A stretch of 64,000 nt of DNA from Nitrospira sp. (GTDB taxonomy: Bacteria > Nitrospirota > Nitrospiria > Nitrospirales > Nitrospiraceae): NCBI GenBank assembly GCA_035968315.1, contig JAVYIN010000003.1, positions 1 through 64,000 on the forward strand, in the 5' to 3' direction. A program made the translations under genes and the position numbers. The first letter of the stretch is position 1. Each line of letters opens with the position of its first letter. Positions 27,740 through 36,752 of this stretch are shown here, one piece after another. The notes under the pieces were generated by a model that saw only the letters and a list, made by a program, of their open reading frames with translations, was not told where the DNA came from and did no database searches.

Positions 27740-29017
27740 CTACGATTGAACTGGTGTAGGTGCGGCCTTTTCCTTTGGCGCGGAAAACCATTTCTCAGCA
27801 TGCAAGCAACACTCCCTAAATACAATAAAGGAAAAGATTGCGCCAGGATAAAACCAGAATCCACCAAAACGGGATGTAACTCCCCCACACACTAAGGCGA
27901 CAATGAGCGACATAAAATCAGCCACCGGACCTAGCGGCTCAAAGACCTGCATGTGTCGGGCATTGGTAAGCAACCCGTCTTTGCGAACCGTCTCTTGCTG
28001 CCATGGACGCTTCTCATAGGGCTTTAACCTATCGGTTTGCGGCACGCCTGGCGCAGACGTATCCTTCAGGACATTGTCATCACAAGCATCAATGCACGCG
28101 TAGCATTTAATGCATTCGAGATTGGTCACCTTGCCATCGAAATGCCAGATTTCCCGACTGACATCAATTCCCTGCGGGCAGGCATTACTGCAGTCACGAC
28201 ATCCCGTACACTGCGCAACACGGGTAATCTTTGATTGCAGAGGCGACCTGTTCATGAGAGGCACCATAATCGTCACATAGGGGCAGAGTATCCGGCAAAA
28301 CGCCCCGTGCCCATAGCGAAGATTCAGCACGACGCTCATCATAAATTGGATAAAAACGGCCAAGCCGAATGCGATGAAGAAATCAGACCAGGTGGGATTG
28401 ATCTCGATATTGAAGAAGGCCGTTTTTGCGAATGCTTTCCCCTCAAAGCCAGGCAAGTCCGCGAGCGGGGGCGGCGACATGGGGCTCACCTTCGGTGAAA
28501 ATCCAGCGTTGTGGATCAGGATGATGACGGGCAATAAGAGTATAAACAGGGCGCCAATTCTCAAAAGCCAGCGGTGAGGAGTATTGATGAGAAGATTCTT
28601 GTTCCTGATCTTTTCATAGTGCGCGATCTTCAACTTGCGGAGGATCCAATCGGCGAACTCGATCGCTCCGCGCATGTGACATACCCACCCGCAAAAGCCC
28701 CGTCCGAAAACCAAGATCGACCCAAGGATTAACAACACCATTATAGAGGCGGCATTGATCGTCCCCTTGGCAAGAGATGGCACCCCCATCATGGCGGTCT
28801 TGCCCCAAATCTCGATCCCAAAAACATGCCATGCAATGAGATGAAATGCGATATACACATGCACCAATGCCAGCGCAATCATACGGTACTTATGCCGCCT
28901 GGTTGGAGCGAGATTCAGCGGAGCATGAACATGACAGGAACCGTGGGACTCCTCCTTGCGAGTCTCTATGGTAATAAGCGGGAGCTGCGGAGCAGGTGGC
29001 GAAGCGACGGTGCTCAT
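27740..29017 (-). CDS. NapH/CcoG-like 4Fe-4S membrane protein
   Basis: A 425-residue polytopic protein with four or five membrane helices and two ferredoxin-type clusters. GRGFCGWVCHM near residue 110 is the NapH/CcoG/NosR-type membrane motif. Later come CTGCRDCSNACP and CIKCYACIDACDD, two CxxCxxCxxxC sets for 4Fe-4S clusters facing the cytoplasm, plus CPYV between helices. Relatives pass electrons from quinols or assist in redox maturation. Its presence among EPS genes is unusual; it is bracketed by two DUF5989-like genes. The ATG at 29017 has a GGGAGGGGA ribosome site. An electron-transfer role in sugar modification is only a guess. Confidence 0.85.
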   Translation of the reverse strand: MSTVASPPAPQLPLITIETRKEESHGSCHVHAPLNLAPTRRHKYRMIALALVHVYIAFHLIAWHVFGIEIWGKTAMMGVPSLAKGTINAASIMVLLILGSILVFGRGFCGWVCHMRGAIEFADWILRKLKIAHYEKIRNKNLLINTPHRWLLRIGALFILLLPVIILIHNAGFSPKVSPMSPPPLADLPGFEGKAFAKTAFFNIEINPTWSDFFIAFGLAVFIQFMMSVVLNLRYGHGAFCRILCPYVTIMVPLMNRSPLQSKITRVAQCTGCRDCSNACPQGIDVSREIWHFDGKVTNLECIKCYACIDACDDNVLKDTSAPGVPQTDRLKPYEKRPWQQETVRKDGLLTNARHMQVFEPLGPVADFMSLIVALVCGGVTSRFGGFWFYPGAIFSFIVFRECCLHAEKWFSAPKEKAAPTPVQS

Positions 29018-29128
29018 ATCTCATCCCCTCCCGATCGGGTGATCTGTGTAGACTTAGCAACGAATGTTGTGCGCTTACAGAATCCGTTTCAATGTAAAGG
29101 ATAGTGGAGATCAAAAACCTACGCTATT

Positions 29129-29140
29129 CCTCTTAAGAGG
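29129..29140. repeat. Perfect 12-base palindrome
   Basis: CCTCTTAAGAGG is self-complementary. It lies upstream of the Fe-S protein gene and next to the hairpin at 29155-29185, so it could be an operator site or part of a structured leader. Confidence 0.3.
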
Positions 29141-29154
29141 GAGGGGGGATGCTG

Positions 29155-29185
29155 GCCAGACCAGCTTTAGGAAGGCTGGCCTGGC
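29155..29185 (-). terminator. Strong hairpin between the DUF5989 gene and the Fe-S protein gene
   Basis: Bases 29155-29168 pair with 29172-29185: a GC-rich stem of 14 positions with one A-C mismatch and one wobble, and a loop of three bases. It begins 45 bases after the stop of the DUF5989 gene on the minus strand. No U-tract follows, so it may be an attenuating or RNA-stabilising structure rather than a full terminator. Confidence 0.4.
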
Positions 29186-29229
29186 GCTAAGTCGGACATG
29201 GCTACATGCAATAGCTAAGCCAAAATAAA

Positions 29230-29382
29230 CTAAAAGAGGGTATAAATGAATGGCGCAACGGCTGACCCCTGAGTTAAGACTATCAGACTCCCGAGGAGCA
29301 CGAGCACCAAGACTATCGGAAGAAGCCAGAATTTCTTCCGCTCCTTCATGAAAGCCCAGAGCTCCATCACGAAATCGCCCAT
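29230..29382 (-). CDS. DUF5989 family micro-protein (50 residues)
   Basis: The minus strand encodes 50 residues starting MGDFVMELWAFMKERKKFW, a single membrane helix LLPIVLVLVLLGSLIVL, and the ending TQGSAVAPFIYTLF. The ATG at 29382 has a perfect GAGGAGGTG-type ribosome site. This matches the small DUF5989 proteins usually found next to carbamoyltransferase and SxtJ genes, which is exactly its context here (SxtJ is 23 bases upstream). The function is unknown; a small membrane partner of SxtJ or the transferase is inferred. Confidence 0.85.
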   Translation of the reverse strand: MGDFVMELWAFMKERKKFWLLPIVLVLVLLGSLIVLTQGSAVAPFIYTLF

Positions 29383-29405
29383 ATCCACCTCCTCGCAAGT
29401 ACCTG

Positions 29406-29801
29406 TTAAAATTGAAACTTCATATGAGAATGGGGCCTAGGAGACCGGAGGACCCTATAAGTCTCACTTGACTCGGCAAACCCTTGCCTCATTGTATTCT
29501 TCCCCATGAGCCGAAATAGAAGCCCAATCGGAGTCACCAACCCATAAAACACAACACCGAGAAGGATTCTGGTATTAATCCACCCCAAAATATGCCCGAC
29601 CCACATCCACCCTTTATATATGGGGGACAGAACCGCCGGGAGAATTGCACCACAGACAATAAGCACGCCTCCAACTCCGGCCGCCCAAAGACGCACCGGC
29701 TCCCCTCGAAATACGAGCGGCCACAGCCCGATCACAACAATGATCGACCCAACCAACAATCCGAATTGACGCAACTCTTTGCGTGCGGCGACTTCTTCCA
29801 T
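29406..29801 (-). CDS. SxtJ family membrane protein
   Basis: A 131-residue protein with three or four membrane helices: residues about 12-28 (LLVGSIIVVIGLWPLVF), 37-56, and 72-100 with WINTRILLGVVFYGLVTPIGLLFRL. The last motif followed by a short basic tail is characteristic of the SxtJ family, named from saxitoxin loci but widespread in polysaccharide loci beside carbamoyltransferases. Its biochemical role is not known. It follows the carbamoyltransferase gene by about 21 bases and precedes the DUF5989 gene, forming a three-gene block. Confidence 0.85.
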   Translation of the reverse strand: MEEVAARKELRQFGLLVGSIIVVIGLWPLVFRGEPVRLWAAGVGGVLIVCGAILPAVLSPIYKGWMWVGHILGWINTRILLGVVFYGLVTPIGLLFRLMGKNTMRQGFAESSETYRVLRSPRPHSHMKFQF

Positions 29802-29822
29802 TTCGAGATCCCCCCCGTTCAG

Positions 29823-31667
29823 CTAATCGAGCTCAAATTCTTTTTTCCAATCAGAATCGCCTTCAAGAGGTCTCTGATCCTCTTTCCTTAACACGCAATT
29901 CTCGATCACCAGAACATCCATTTCTGTCCTCATGAAACAGCGATAGGCATCTTCCGGCGTACACACAATGGGCTCACCGCGCACATTGAATGATGTATTG
30001 ACGCAGGTGGCGTACCCCGTCTTCGCCTCAAAAGCCTTGAGCAACTTGTAATACCGGGGATTCGTCTCCTCATGAACCGTCTGAATTCTGGCAGAGTAAT
30101 CGATGTGCGTAACGGATGGGATATCCGACCGCGGCACATTGAGCAAATCGATTCCCCATAGTTCTTTCTGGCCTGGATCGAATGGAAGCCGTCGCTTTTC
30201 AAGGACCGGAGCCACCAGCAGCATGTATGGACTATCACAGTCCATCTGAAAATAGTCCGACACACGCTCTCTCAAAACAGAGGGAGCAAAGGGCCTGAAC
30301 GACTCACGATATTTAATCTTGAGATTCAAAACCGACTGCATTTTTGTATTCCGGGCATCCCCTAAAATACTGCGTCCGCCAAGAGATCTCGGCCCAAACT
30401 CCATACGCCCCTGATGCCACCCCACGACCTTTCCCGCTGCCAGCTCATCAGCTACCCGGCCATACAAATCCTTCTCATCAAGCCGACAATAGACCGCCCC
30501 AATGGTCTTGAGCCGAGCTTCAACATCCTCATTGCTGAATGCCGGCCCCAGATAACTCCCCTTCATTCTGTCGTGGATATTATCTGCGCCCCTTGGTTTA
30601 TTTTCATACTGATGCCAGGCGCTCAGCGCAGCCCCCACCGCTCCGCCGGCATCGCCAGCCGCCGGCTGAATCCAAATCCCTTTGAACGGCCCCTCCCGAA
30701 GCACCCTTCCATTACCGACACAATTGAGCGCAACCCCTCCCGCCAGGCAAAGATAGTCCACTCCCGTTTCACGATGCATCGTCCGCGAGAGTCGCAGCAT
30801 GACCTCTTCCGTCACTTCTTGAATCGATCGAGCCAAATCCATTTCCCGCTGACCGAACTTCGACTCCGGCTTGCGAGGTGGCCCCCCGAACACCGCATCA
30901 AACTTTCGGCTTGTCATAGTCAACCCGGTACAGTAATTGAAATACTCCATGTTCATTCTGAACGTGCCGTCCGGCTTCAGATCGATCAAATGTTCATAAA
31001 TAGCCTTGACATACTTCGGCTCTCCGTATGGAGCCAGCCCCATGACTTTGTACTCTCCGGAATTGACTTTGAAGCCCGTATAGTATGTGAATGCTGAATA
31101 GAGAAGACCGAGCGAGTGAGGAAACGGAATATCCCACAGCGGGGTCAACGTATTTCCCTCCCCCAGCCATGCCGAGGTGGTCGCCCACTCCCCTACTCCA
31201 TCCATACACAACACCCCGGCCCGTTGATAGGGTGAGGCAAAAAATGCTGACGCGGCATGGGATTCGTGGTGTTCGCCGAAGAGGAATTCCGGCAGTTCGG
31301 ATTTATCGAGGCCATTCGAACAGGCTAACACTTCCTTTTTAAGCAAGTTGTGCAAAAAGAGCTTCTCTTTCAACCAGACAGGCATTGCAGCCAGGAACGA
31401 TTGAATTCCTTGAGGAGCAAACGACACATAGGTTTCCAGCAATCGCTCAAAATGAATGAGTGGTTTATCGTAAAAAACTATGTACTTTAGATCCTTGATG
31501 CCAATGCCGGCTTGACTCAGACAATACTCCACCGCTCGACGAGGGAATCCCGGATCATGCTTCTTTCGAGTGAACCGTTCTTCTTGTGCCGCTGCGACAA
31601 TCTCGCCATCCCGCACCAGGCAGGCGGCACTATCGTGGTAAAACGCAGAAATGCCCAGTATATACAT
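29823..31667 (-). CDS. NodU/CmcH-type carbamoyltransferase
   Basis: A 614-residue protein of the usual length. It begins ILGISAFYHDSAACLVRDG, the Kae1-like N-terminal domain, with the metal-binding FGEHHESHAASAFF near residues 130-143, LAGGVALNCVGNGRV, and then the YrdC-like C-terminal domain with GRMEFGPRSLGGRSIL and VNTSFNVRGEPIV. The family transfers a carbamoyl group from carbamoyl phosphate through a carbamoyl-AMP intermediate to a hydroxyl group. Here the acceptor is probably a sugar of the EPS. The downstream genes are SxtJ and DUF5989. Confidence 0.92.
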   Translation of the reverse strand: MYILGISAFYHDSAACLVRDGEIVAAAQEERFTRKKHDPGFPRRAVEYCLSQAGIGIKDLKYIVFYDKPLIHFERLLETYVSFAPQGIQSFLAAMPVWLKEKLFLHNLLKKEVLACSNGLDKSELPEFLFGEHHESHAASAFFASPYQRAGVLCMDGVGEWATTSAWLGEGNTLTPLWDIPFPHSLGLLYSAFTYYTGFKVNSGEYKVMGLAPYGEPKYVKAIYEHLIDLKPDGTFRMNMEYFNYCTGLTMTSRKFDAVFGGPPRKPESKFGQREMDLARSIQEVTEEVMLRLSRTMHRETGVDYLCLAGGVALNCVGNGRVLREGPFKGIWIQPAAGDAGGAVGAALSAWHQYENKPRGADNIHDRMKGSYLGPAFSNEDVEARLKTIGAVYCRLDEKDLYGRVADELAAGKVVGWHQGRMEFGPRSLGGRSILGDARNTKMQSVLNLKIKYRESFRPFAPSVLRERVSDYFQMDCDSPYMLLVAPVLEKRRLPFDPGQKELWGIDLLNVPRSDIPSVTHIDYSARIQTVHEETNPRYYKLLKAFEAKTGYATCVNTSFNVRGEPIVCTPEDAYRCFMRTEMDVLVIENCVLRKEDQRPLEGDSDWKKEFELD

Positions 31668-31995
31668 AGACCTCGATCCTCTTTAAGGGGCTGCGGGATG
31701 GGCCGGTTTCAACACTCGCTTCATCCTTGGAGCAAGTCTCTACGACCGATTGACCTGCCCCAGAACCTGGAGATTACCGAACTGGGAAAACTTTATCAGA
31801 CCAACCAGCACATCACCTAGCGTTTTAGATATTTGCTAGATTCTTCGGATCAGAAACAACTCGAGCCTGACACGAAAAGACTTGCTGTACTTATCCCCCT
31901 CAAGCTGCCCCCCCCGTGTGCAGTCTCGGCTTGCTCCTCTCCCCCAAATGACAGCACATGCGACAGCCTCCCTCTAGAGATGTCGCATAAATCCA
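31668..31995. other. Intergenic stretch between sugar transferase and carbamoyltransferase genes
   Basis: About 330 bases without a credible gene; the open frames here have no ribosome sites. It presumably carries the promoter for the carbamoyltransferase unit, which I could not define. Confidence 0.4.
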
Positions 31996-33027
31996 TCACT
32001 GCGCCCCTTCCCCGAGCATCACGACTCGAATCGTATGCATCAGAATTTTCAGGTCTAGCAGAAGAGAAAGATTCTTCACGTAATACAAATCATATTGCAG
32101 CTTCGTATGGGAATCCTCCTGCGAAGCCCCATAGCGAAACTTCACTTGAGCCCAACCTGTCACACCAGGCCTGACCGTATGGCGGATATCGTAGTAGGGA
32201 ATATTCACGCGCAAATCCTGCACAAATACGGGCCGCTCTGGACGCGGCCCGACAAGGCTCATATCCCCCTTGAGCACGTTTATTAATTGAGGCAGCTCAT
32301 CGAGACGAGTCTTCCGCAACCACCATCCGACACGCGAGATACGAGGGTCGTTGGCCTGGGCCCATCGAGGGCCGGACTTCTCGGCATCTTGCCTCATCGA
32401 GCGAAACTTCCAAATCATATAGGGCCGACCGCGTAGCCCGACTCGAACCTGGCGGTAAAATACCGGGCCCGGTGAATCCAATCGAATAACGGCCGCAAGA
32501 AGGATAAACAAAGGGGTCAACACCACAAGCCCCACCGCCGACGCCACTACATCCAGAAGCCTCTTGCTCACCAATGATGGCAGCCTTCGGCGAAATCCAG
32601 TTGAGAAGATTAGTGCGCTGGGACGGAGCGAATCAATCGAGAGACGCCCTGATGCCTCCTCAAACAAGTGATGGCCGTCAAGAACCTCTAAGCCCATCGC
32701 CTTAGAATCAAGCAGCGCTTGAACCGGCAGCACCGAACGGCGATCCTCCAGACATACGACAATAGTATCTACCCGATGCTGTTCAACTACTTCTGACAAT
32801 TGATCATACGTACCAACAATACCTGGGTTGACCAGCCGTGTCTCTACTCGTTGAGTTTTCCCGCCAAGAAATCCGACGATTTCAACCAGCCACCGATTTC
32901 TCGATGTGATGACCTGGCATAAATCCACAGCGAGTTGCCCCGTCCCAAGAATAAGGATCCGTTTCTTGAGACCTGGCATACGCCATAAGCCCCTCGCTTG
33001 GCCGGGGAAGAGACTCGGCGCCAGCAT
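31996..33027 (-). CDS. Initiating sugar transferase (bacterial polyisoprenyl-phosphate transferase)
   Basis: The ATG at 33027 has a GAGG ribosome site at ideal spacing; earlier starts overlap the wzc-like gene and lack one. The product has 343 residues: a Rossmann/CoA-binding-like domain with ILILGTGQLAVDL near residue 24, one membrane helix (VVASAVGLVVLTPLFILLAAV) and the catalytic domain with PGPVFYRQVRVGLRGRPYMI, WKFRSM, LDELPQLINVLKGDMSLV and GPRPERP. It would move a sugar-1-phosphate from a UDP-sugar to undecaprenyl phosphate, the first step of EPS assembly. Most large family members (WcaJ-type) carry four or five N-terminal helices; those are missing here although the Rossmann part remains. 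Confidence 0.87.
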   Translation of the reverse strand: MLAPSLFPGQARGLWRMPGLKKRILILGTGQLAVDLCQVITSRNRWLVEIVGFLGGKTQRVETRLVNPGIVGTYDQLSEVVEQHRVDTIVVCLEDRRSVLPVQALLDSKAMGLEVLDGHHLFEEASGRLSIDSLRPSALIFSTGFRRRLPSLVSKRLLDVVASAVGLVVLTPLFILLAAVIRLDSPGPVFYRQVRVGLRGRPYMIWKFRSMRQDAEKSGPRWAQANDPRISRVGWWLRKTRLDELPQLINVLKGDMSLVGPRPERPVFVQDLRVNIPYYDIRHTVRPGVTGWAQVKFRYGASQEDSHTKLQYDLYYVKNLSLLLDLKILMHTIRVVMLGEGAQ

Positions 33028-33046
33028 CGGTTCCTCTTGAAACTTG

Positions 33047-35386
33047 TTACGCTCGAATTCCACTGTCTTCATTGGCGTACGCTGCGGCATACATAAAATA
33101 GGGAGCATGCTCCATTTCAATCTGAGTCAAAACAATAACGGTCTCCGTCTTATCTCCGAGCACCTTCAACGCTTTCTTGACGATATCCTGATTTGTCGTA
33201 CCAGCTCGAACCACGAAGGCCGTCATATCCGCCATACCACCGAGAACATTCACATCCGCCAACGGCATCACCGGAGGTCCATCCAAGATTACATAGTCAT
33301 AGCGTCTCTTGACCTCTGGCAGAATGCTCTTTACATACTGAATGCCCGACAGGCCGACGGGTCGCACACCGGAAGATCCAGAGGGCAAAATCCAGAGCGG
33401 CACCCCATCGCACTGATGGATGCAATTCTCAAGAAGCTCCCCCCCCTGCAGCACATCACCCACACCAGGAGCAGCGGGAATCCCCATATATTCATGCACC
33501 ATAGGGCGCTTGAAGTCACAATCGATAAGCAAAGTGGACTTACCGAGATCGTGCGCCAAAATATACGCGAGATTGGCAGCCGTTGTTGTTTTGCCTTCAC
33601 TCATCACGCTGCTGGTCACGAGCGTGACCACATTCTGTTTTTCAACCGTCATGAGGATTAATCGGGTCGCAGCCACTCGATATTGCTCGGCCATCAACGA
33701 GGCCGCCCCCCACTTCGCAACGAGGTGGAATGTCGGAGGCAAGCTCCCGCCAGAGTTAGCTGGCTCTTTTTTACGCCCCTGCCCCTCCCTATCTTCCTCA
33801 TTACGATACCCAAGATAGGATGGCACAGAGACCGTCGCGCTCGTGGACATGGCAGGACCAGCCAATAAGGCCTGGGCGCGCTTCACCCCCAGTCCGCTCA
33901 TCACAGTTGAGAACGCCGGGATAGAAGCGATGACGGGAAAGCCAAGAAGACTTTCAACCTCCTCCGGCCGGCGAAATCCTGTCTTGAGGCACTCCAAACC
34001 AATAGCTGACCCGAACCCAATAAGGCAGCCTAGAGCAAAACCACCCAGCAAAAAATGGAGCAATGTCGGAGGCTCCTGCGTATAGGGGAAATTAGGCGCC
34101 TCAATAATTCGATATTGCTCCCCAAATTGACGGCTCTCATAATTCTCTACAATTCTGGCATTCGTCCGTTTATCAAGCAGGGACTGATAGCCCTTCTGCA
34201 TATTCTCATAATCTCTAAGCAACTCAGCCAAACTTTGTTCCCTTATAGGCGCCCGCTCGACACGAGACTCAAGCTCTTTGATTTGCCGAACAGCTAGAGC
34301 CTGCTTTTCCTTTAAAAAGGCTATCTCACTCTTCACTTCGCTACGCTCTTTCATCAACTCTCGCAAATATGGATCGACAGGCTTCGAAGAATTCCCGTAG
34401 TTGCCATCAAGCTTCCCGGCCTCCCCGTCCACACTGGCTTGCCCCGGCTCATCCGACATCACCGACTCCAACCGTGAGATTTCCTGTTTCAGATATACGA
34501 TATCCGGGTAATTCTCCTTGTAAACCCCCAAGAGTTCATTTAACTTTTGCTTCAGATCTCGAAGCTTTGCGACGCGAGAATCAATGGGCCGGATATCGCC
34601 TACCCGCTGCGGTCGCTCGGAAACGATTCCTGCCTGTCCCAGATCTGAAAACTCTTTAATTGCTTTTTCCAAGGCAGTCAGCCGCTCCCCCAATTTATTC
34701 AACGAATCGCTGGTACTTACCAGGTTAACCTGCAGCCGGTCGAGGGTGCGGAGATTGGCATCCATCTGTTGCGGCAGCTCTCCCATATGCGCCCGCTTAA
34801 AATCTGAAATCGCACGTTCTTTGGCTTCAAGATCGCCTTTCACCCTTTCAAGTTCCGCAGAAAGAAATTCCGTCGTGGTCTCAACAAGGTTTTCACGCCG
34901 CTTCAAATTATCCTCTTGCAGCTTCAAACACAGAAGCGCTAACACCTCCTGCGCCATACGAGGGTCCGAGTGAACATAGGAAATTGATACCCCCACTCCG
35001 TCCTTCGGCCTGCCAATTGTCACGGCTTTGCGCAGCCGTTTCATCAACTGGTCCGGCGATGCCCGCTCCGCCTCGGGATACGGCTTAAGGGTCTCAAGCA
35101 CCGGCATGAGGATAGTTTTGCTAGTGAGACCGATGGAAACCTGCTGCATGACGGCCACTGCTGGATCCTCATACGCCTTCCCATCTGGGGAAACCCCCTT
35201 CACATACTCCTTAGCAATTCTCGGGCTATCGACGGTTAGGATGGCAGTTGACTTGAAGACCCTTGGGAAATACATCCAGACCACATAAGCCAAGGCTATA
35301 CACACGACCACACTGGCAAGAATCCACCACTTCCTCTTGAGCGATACCCTGAGTAAATCTTCTGGAGTGAGCGCCTGTATATTCAT
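33047..35386 (-). CDS. Wzc-type polysaccharide co-polymerase with tyrosine autokinase
   Basis: A 779-residue inner-membrane protein. A first helix at about 14-35 is followed by a periplasmic Wzz-like domain with long coiled coils, a second helix near 440-462 (FLLGGFALGCLIGFG), and a cytoplasmic BY-kinase domain with Walker A SSVMSEGKTTT near 590-600, Walker A' LLIDCDFKRP and Walker B YVILDGPPV. The C-terminal tail has three clustered tyrosines (APYFMYAAAYANE), plausible autophosphorylation sites. It controls chain length and export with the Wza-type proteins encoded just upstream. It precedes the sugar transferase by 19 bases. Confidence 0.9.
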   Translation of the reverse strand: MNIQALTPEDLLRVSLKRKWWILASVVVCIALAYVVWMYFPRVFKSTAILTVDSPRIAKEYVKGVSPDGKAYEDPAVAVMQQVSIGLTSKTILMPVLETLKPYPEAERASPDQLMKRLRKAVTIGRPKDGVGVSISYVHSDPRMAQEVLALLCLKLQEDNLKRRENLVETTTEFLSAELERVKGDLEAKERAISDFKRAHMGELPQQMDANLRTLDRLQVNLVSTSDSLNKLGERLTALEKAIKEFSDLGQAGIVSERPQRVGDIRPIDSRVAKLRDLKQKLNELLGVYKENYPDIVYLKQEISRLESVMSDEPGQASVDGEAGKLDGNYGNSSKPVDPYLRELMKERSEVKSEIAFLKEKQALAVRQIKELESRVERAPIREQSLAELLRDYENMQKGYQSLLDKRTNARIVENYESRQFGEQYRIIEAPNFPYTQEPPTLLHFLLGGFALGCLIGFGSAIGLECLKTGFRRPEEVESLLGFPVIASIPAFSTVMSGLGVKRAQALLAGPAMSTSATVSVPSYLGYRNEEDREGQGRKKEPANSGGSLPPTFHLVAKWGAASLMAEQYRVAATRLILMTVEKQNVVTLVTSSVMSEGKTTTAANLAYILAHDLGKSTLLIDCDFKRPMVHEYMGIPAAPGVGDVLQGGELLENCIHQCDGVPLWILPSGSSGVRPVGLSGIQYVKSILPEVKRRYDYVILDGPPVMPLADVNVLGGMADMTAFVVRAGTTNQDIVKKALKVLGDKTETVIVLTQIEMEHAPYFMYAAAYANEDSGIRA

Positions 35387-35405
35387 AAGTACTATCTGTG
35401 ATGGT

Positions 35406-36752
35406 TCAGTAAAACGCCTGGGTGATGTTCAGCGATACCAGATGCCGGTCCATGCTGAATGCCTGTGAGCCAAACTGACTATCAAACTTCATATATTGAT
35501 AATTCAGATTAAGAAACGTTTTCGTTGTAATCTTATAAAGAATGCCACTACTGCCCCCATAGGATGAATACGAAATGGAGTTTGCCGAAGTCGAACCAAA
35601 TTGATCGCCTCTGGCATAGTTGGCGCTCAGCAGTCCTACTAGATCAGGGATCGGCATCACCTGCTTCACCGAGAATGAGACAGTATTCGTAAGAATGGGT
35701 TGCGCCTCAAACTGATAACTTGGCGTCAGGGACAACCCATAGGCCAGGGACAACATGGTTGTCTGATCCTTCCAAGTCAACCCCAGACCAGCTGTTGGAA
35801 CAAGGGACGATGACGAATTCGAACTCCCGGAAACGCTTGAAACTCCCCCCCCCTCAAAAATTTGCACCCCGGCGGTTGACGTCATCGTCACAGTTGGACT
35901 GAACAAATGCGCCCAGCCGAGCATCCCCCCTCTGGTTGTAAAAGCCAATCCCGAGGCATCCTCATACGTAAACGTTGACTGTGTATAGTTCAGGCTCAGA
36001 GTGTCTTGAGGCGACAGCTTTGCCTGAACCCCGGCCATAATAGTTTCAGAACTGGTATTCAGCAAAAGGCCGGTTTGCTGCACCTCAGATGTTCCAAATC
36101 GGAAAAACCCTCGCGAATAGCTTCCGGCAAGATTCAGAGTCTGGCTCACAGGCGCGGTCAGCGAGACTCCCAAAGCATTGCTTATGGAGCTCACACGCCC
36201 CACCTGAATTCCATTTGGCCCCCCGTACGCTACTTGGCTTGAGGTGGTAGTGGAACCCGTTTGCTCTCCTACTAAAAAAGCAGGCGGCACAGGAGTATAT
36301 GAAAACGTGTCCGTAACCGTGGCCTTCATTCCCTGCCACAACGGATCCAGTATCGACCCAAGGTTAAGAGATAATCCCGCATTTGCCCCGATATAGTTGA
36401 AGTTTCTGTTTTTCGCGTAATATTCTGCGGTCGCGCCGACTACAGCATTCGCCTTCATTCCGCCCTCGTCAAAGAGGCCACGAATTTGTGGCTTCAGCGT
36501 AGAGACGTAGTCACTCCTGTCTACGCCTGATGTCTTGGGTGTCAGAAACACATTGCTGTCGTACCGTTCGGCTGCCGAAATCGATGGAACGAGCCGAAAC
36601 CCATCTACAACCTGAACCATACTGGGATCAGTGGCCCCCCCAAAACTCCCCATCCCTCCTCCGCCAACCTGAGCCTGTCCGGAAGAATCCAGCCACAGCG
36701 TGCACACGAGAACCATCCCTATGCCCCAGTACTCACACCTTGTTCTGTTCAA
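35406..36752 (-). CDS. Outer-membrane beta-barrel protein of the EPS export system
   Basis: A 448-residue protein with a signal peptide (hydrophobic core about 12-22, cleavage near SGQAQ). Alternating hydrophobic strands fill the rest (for example MTSTAGVQIFEGG and SLAYGLSLTPSYQFE), and the chain ends in QAFY, an aromatic terminus typical of outer-membrane barrels. Such barrels with 16-20 strands accompany Wza/Wzc in EPS loci of Nitrospirota and Proteobacteria. It starts one base after the stop of the Wza-type gene at 36753, so co-translation is likely. The exact role (porin or assembly factor) is not shown. Confidence 0.75.
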   Translation of the reverse strand: MNRTRCEYWGIGMVLVCTLWLDSSGQAQVGGGGMGSFGGATDPSMVQVVDGFRLVPSISAAERYDSNVFLTPKTSGVDRSDYVSTLKPQIRGLFDEGGMKANAVVGATAEYYAKNRNFNYIGANAGLSLNLGSILDPLWQGMKATVTDTFSYTPVPPAFLVGEQTGSTTTSSQVAYGGPNGIQVGRVSSISNALGVSLTAPVSQTLNLAGSYSRGFFRFGTSEVQQTGLLLNTSSETIMAGVQAKLSPQDTLSLNYTQSTFTYEDASGLAFTTRGGMLGWAHLFSPTVTMTSTAGVQIFEGGGVSSVSGSSNSSSSLVPTAGLGLTWKDQTTMLSLAYGLSLTPSYQFEAQPILTNTVSFSVKQVMPIPDLVGLLSANYARGDQFGSTSANSISYSSYGGSSGILYKITTKTFLNLNYQYMKFDSQFGSQAFSMDRHLVSLNITQAFY

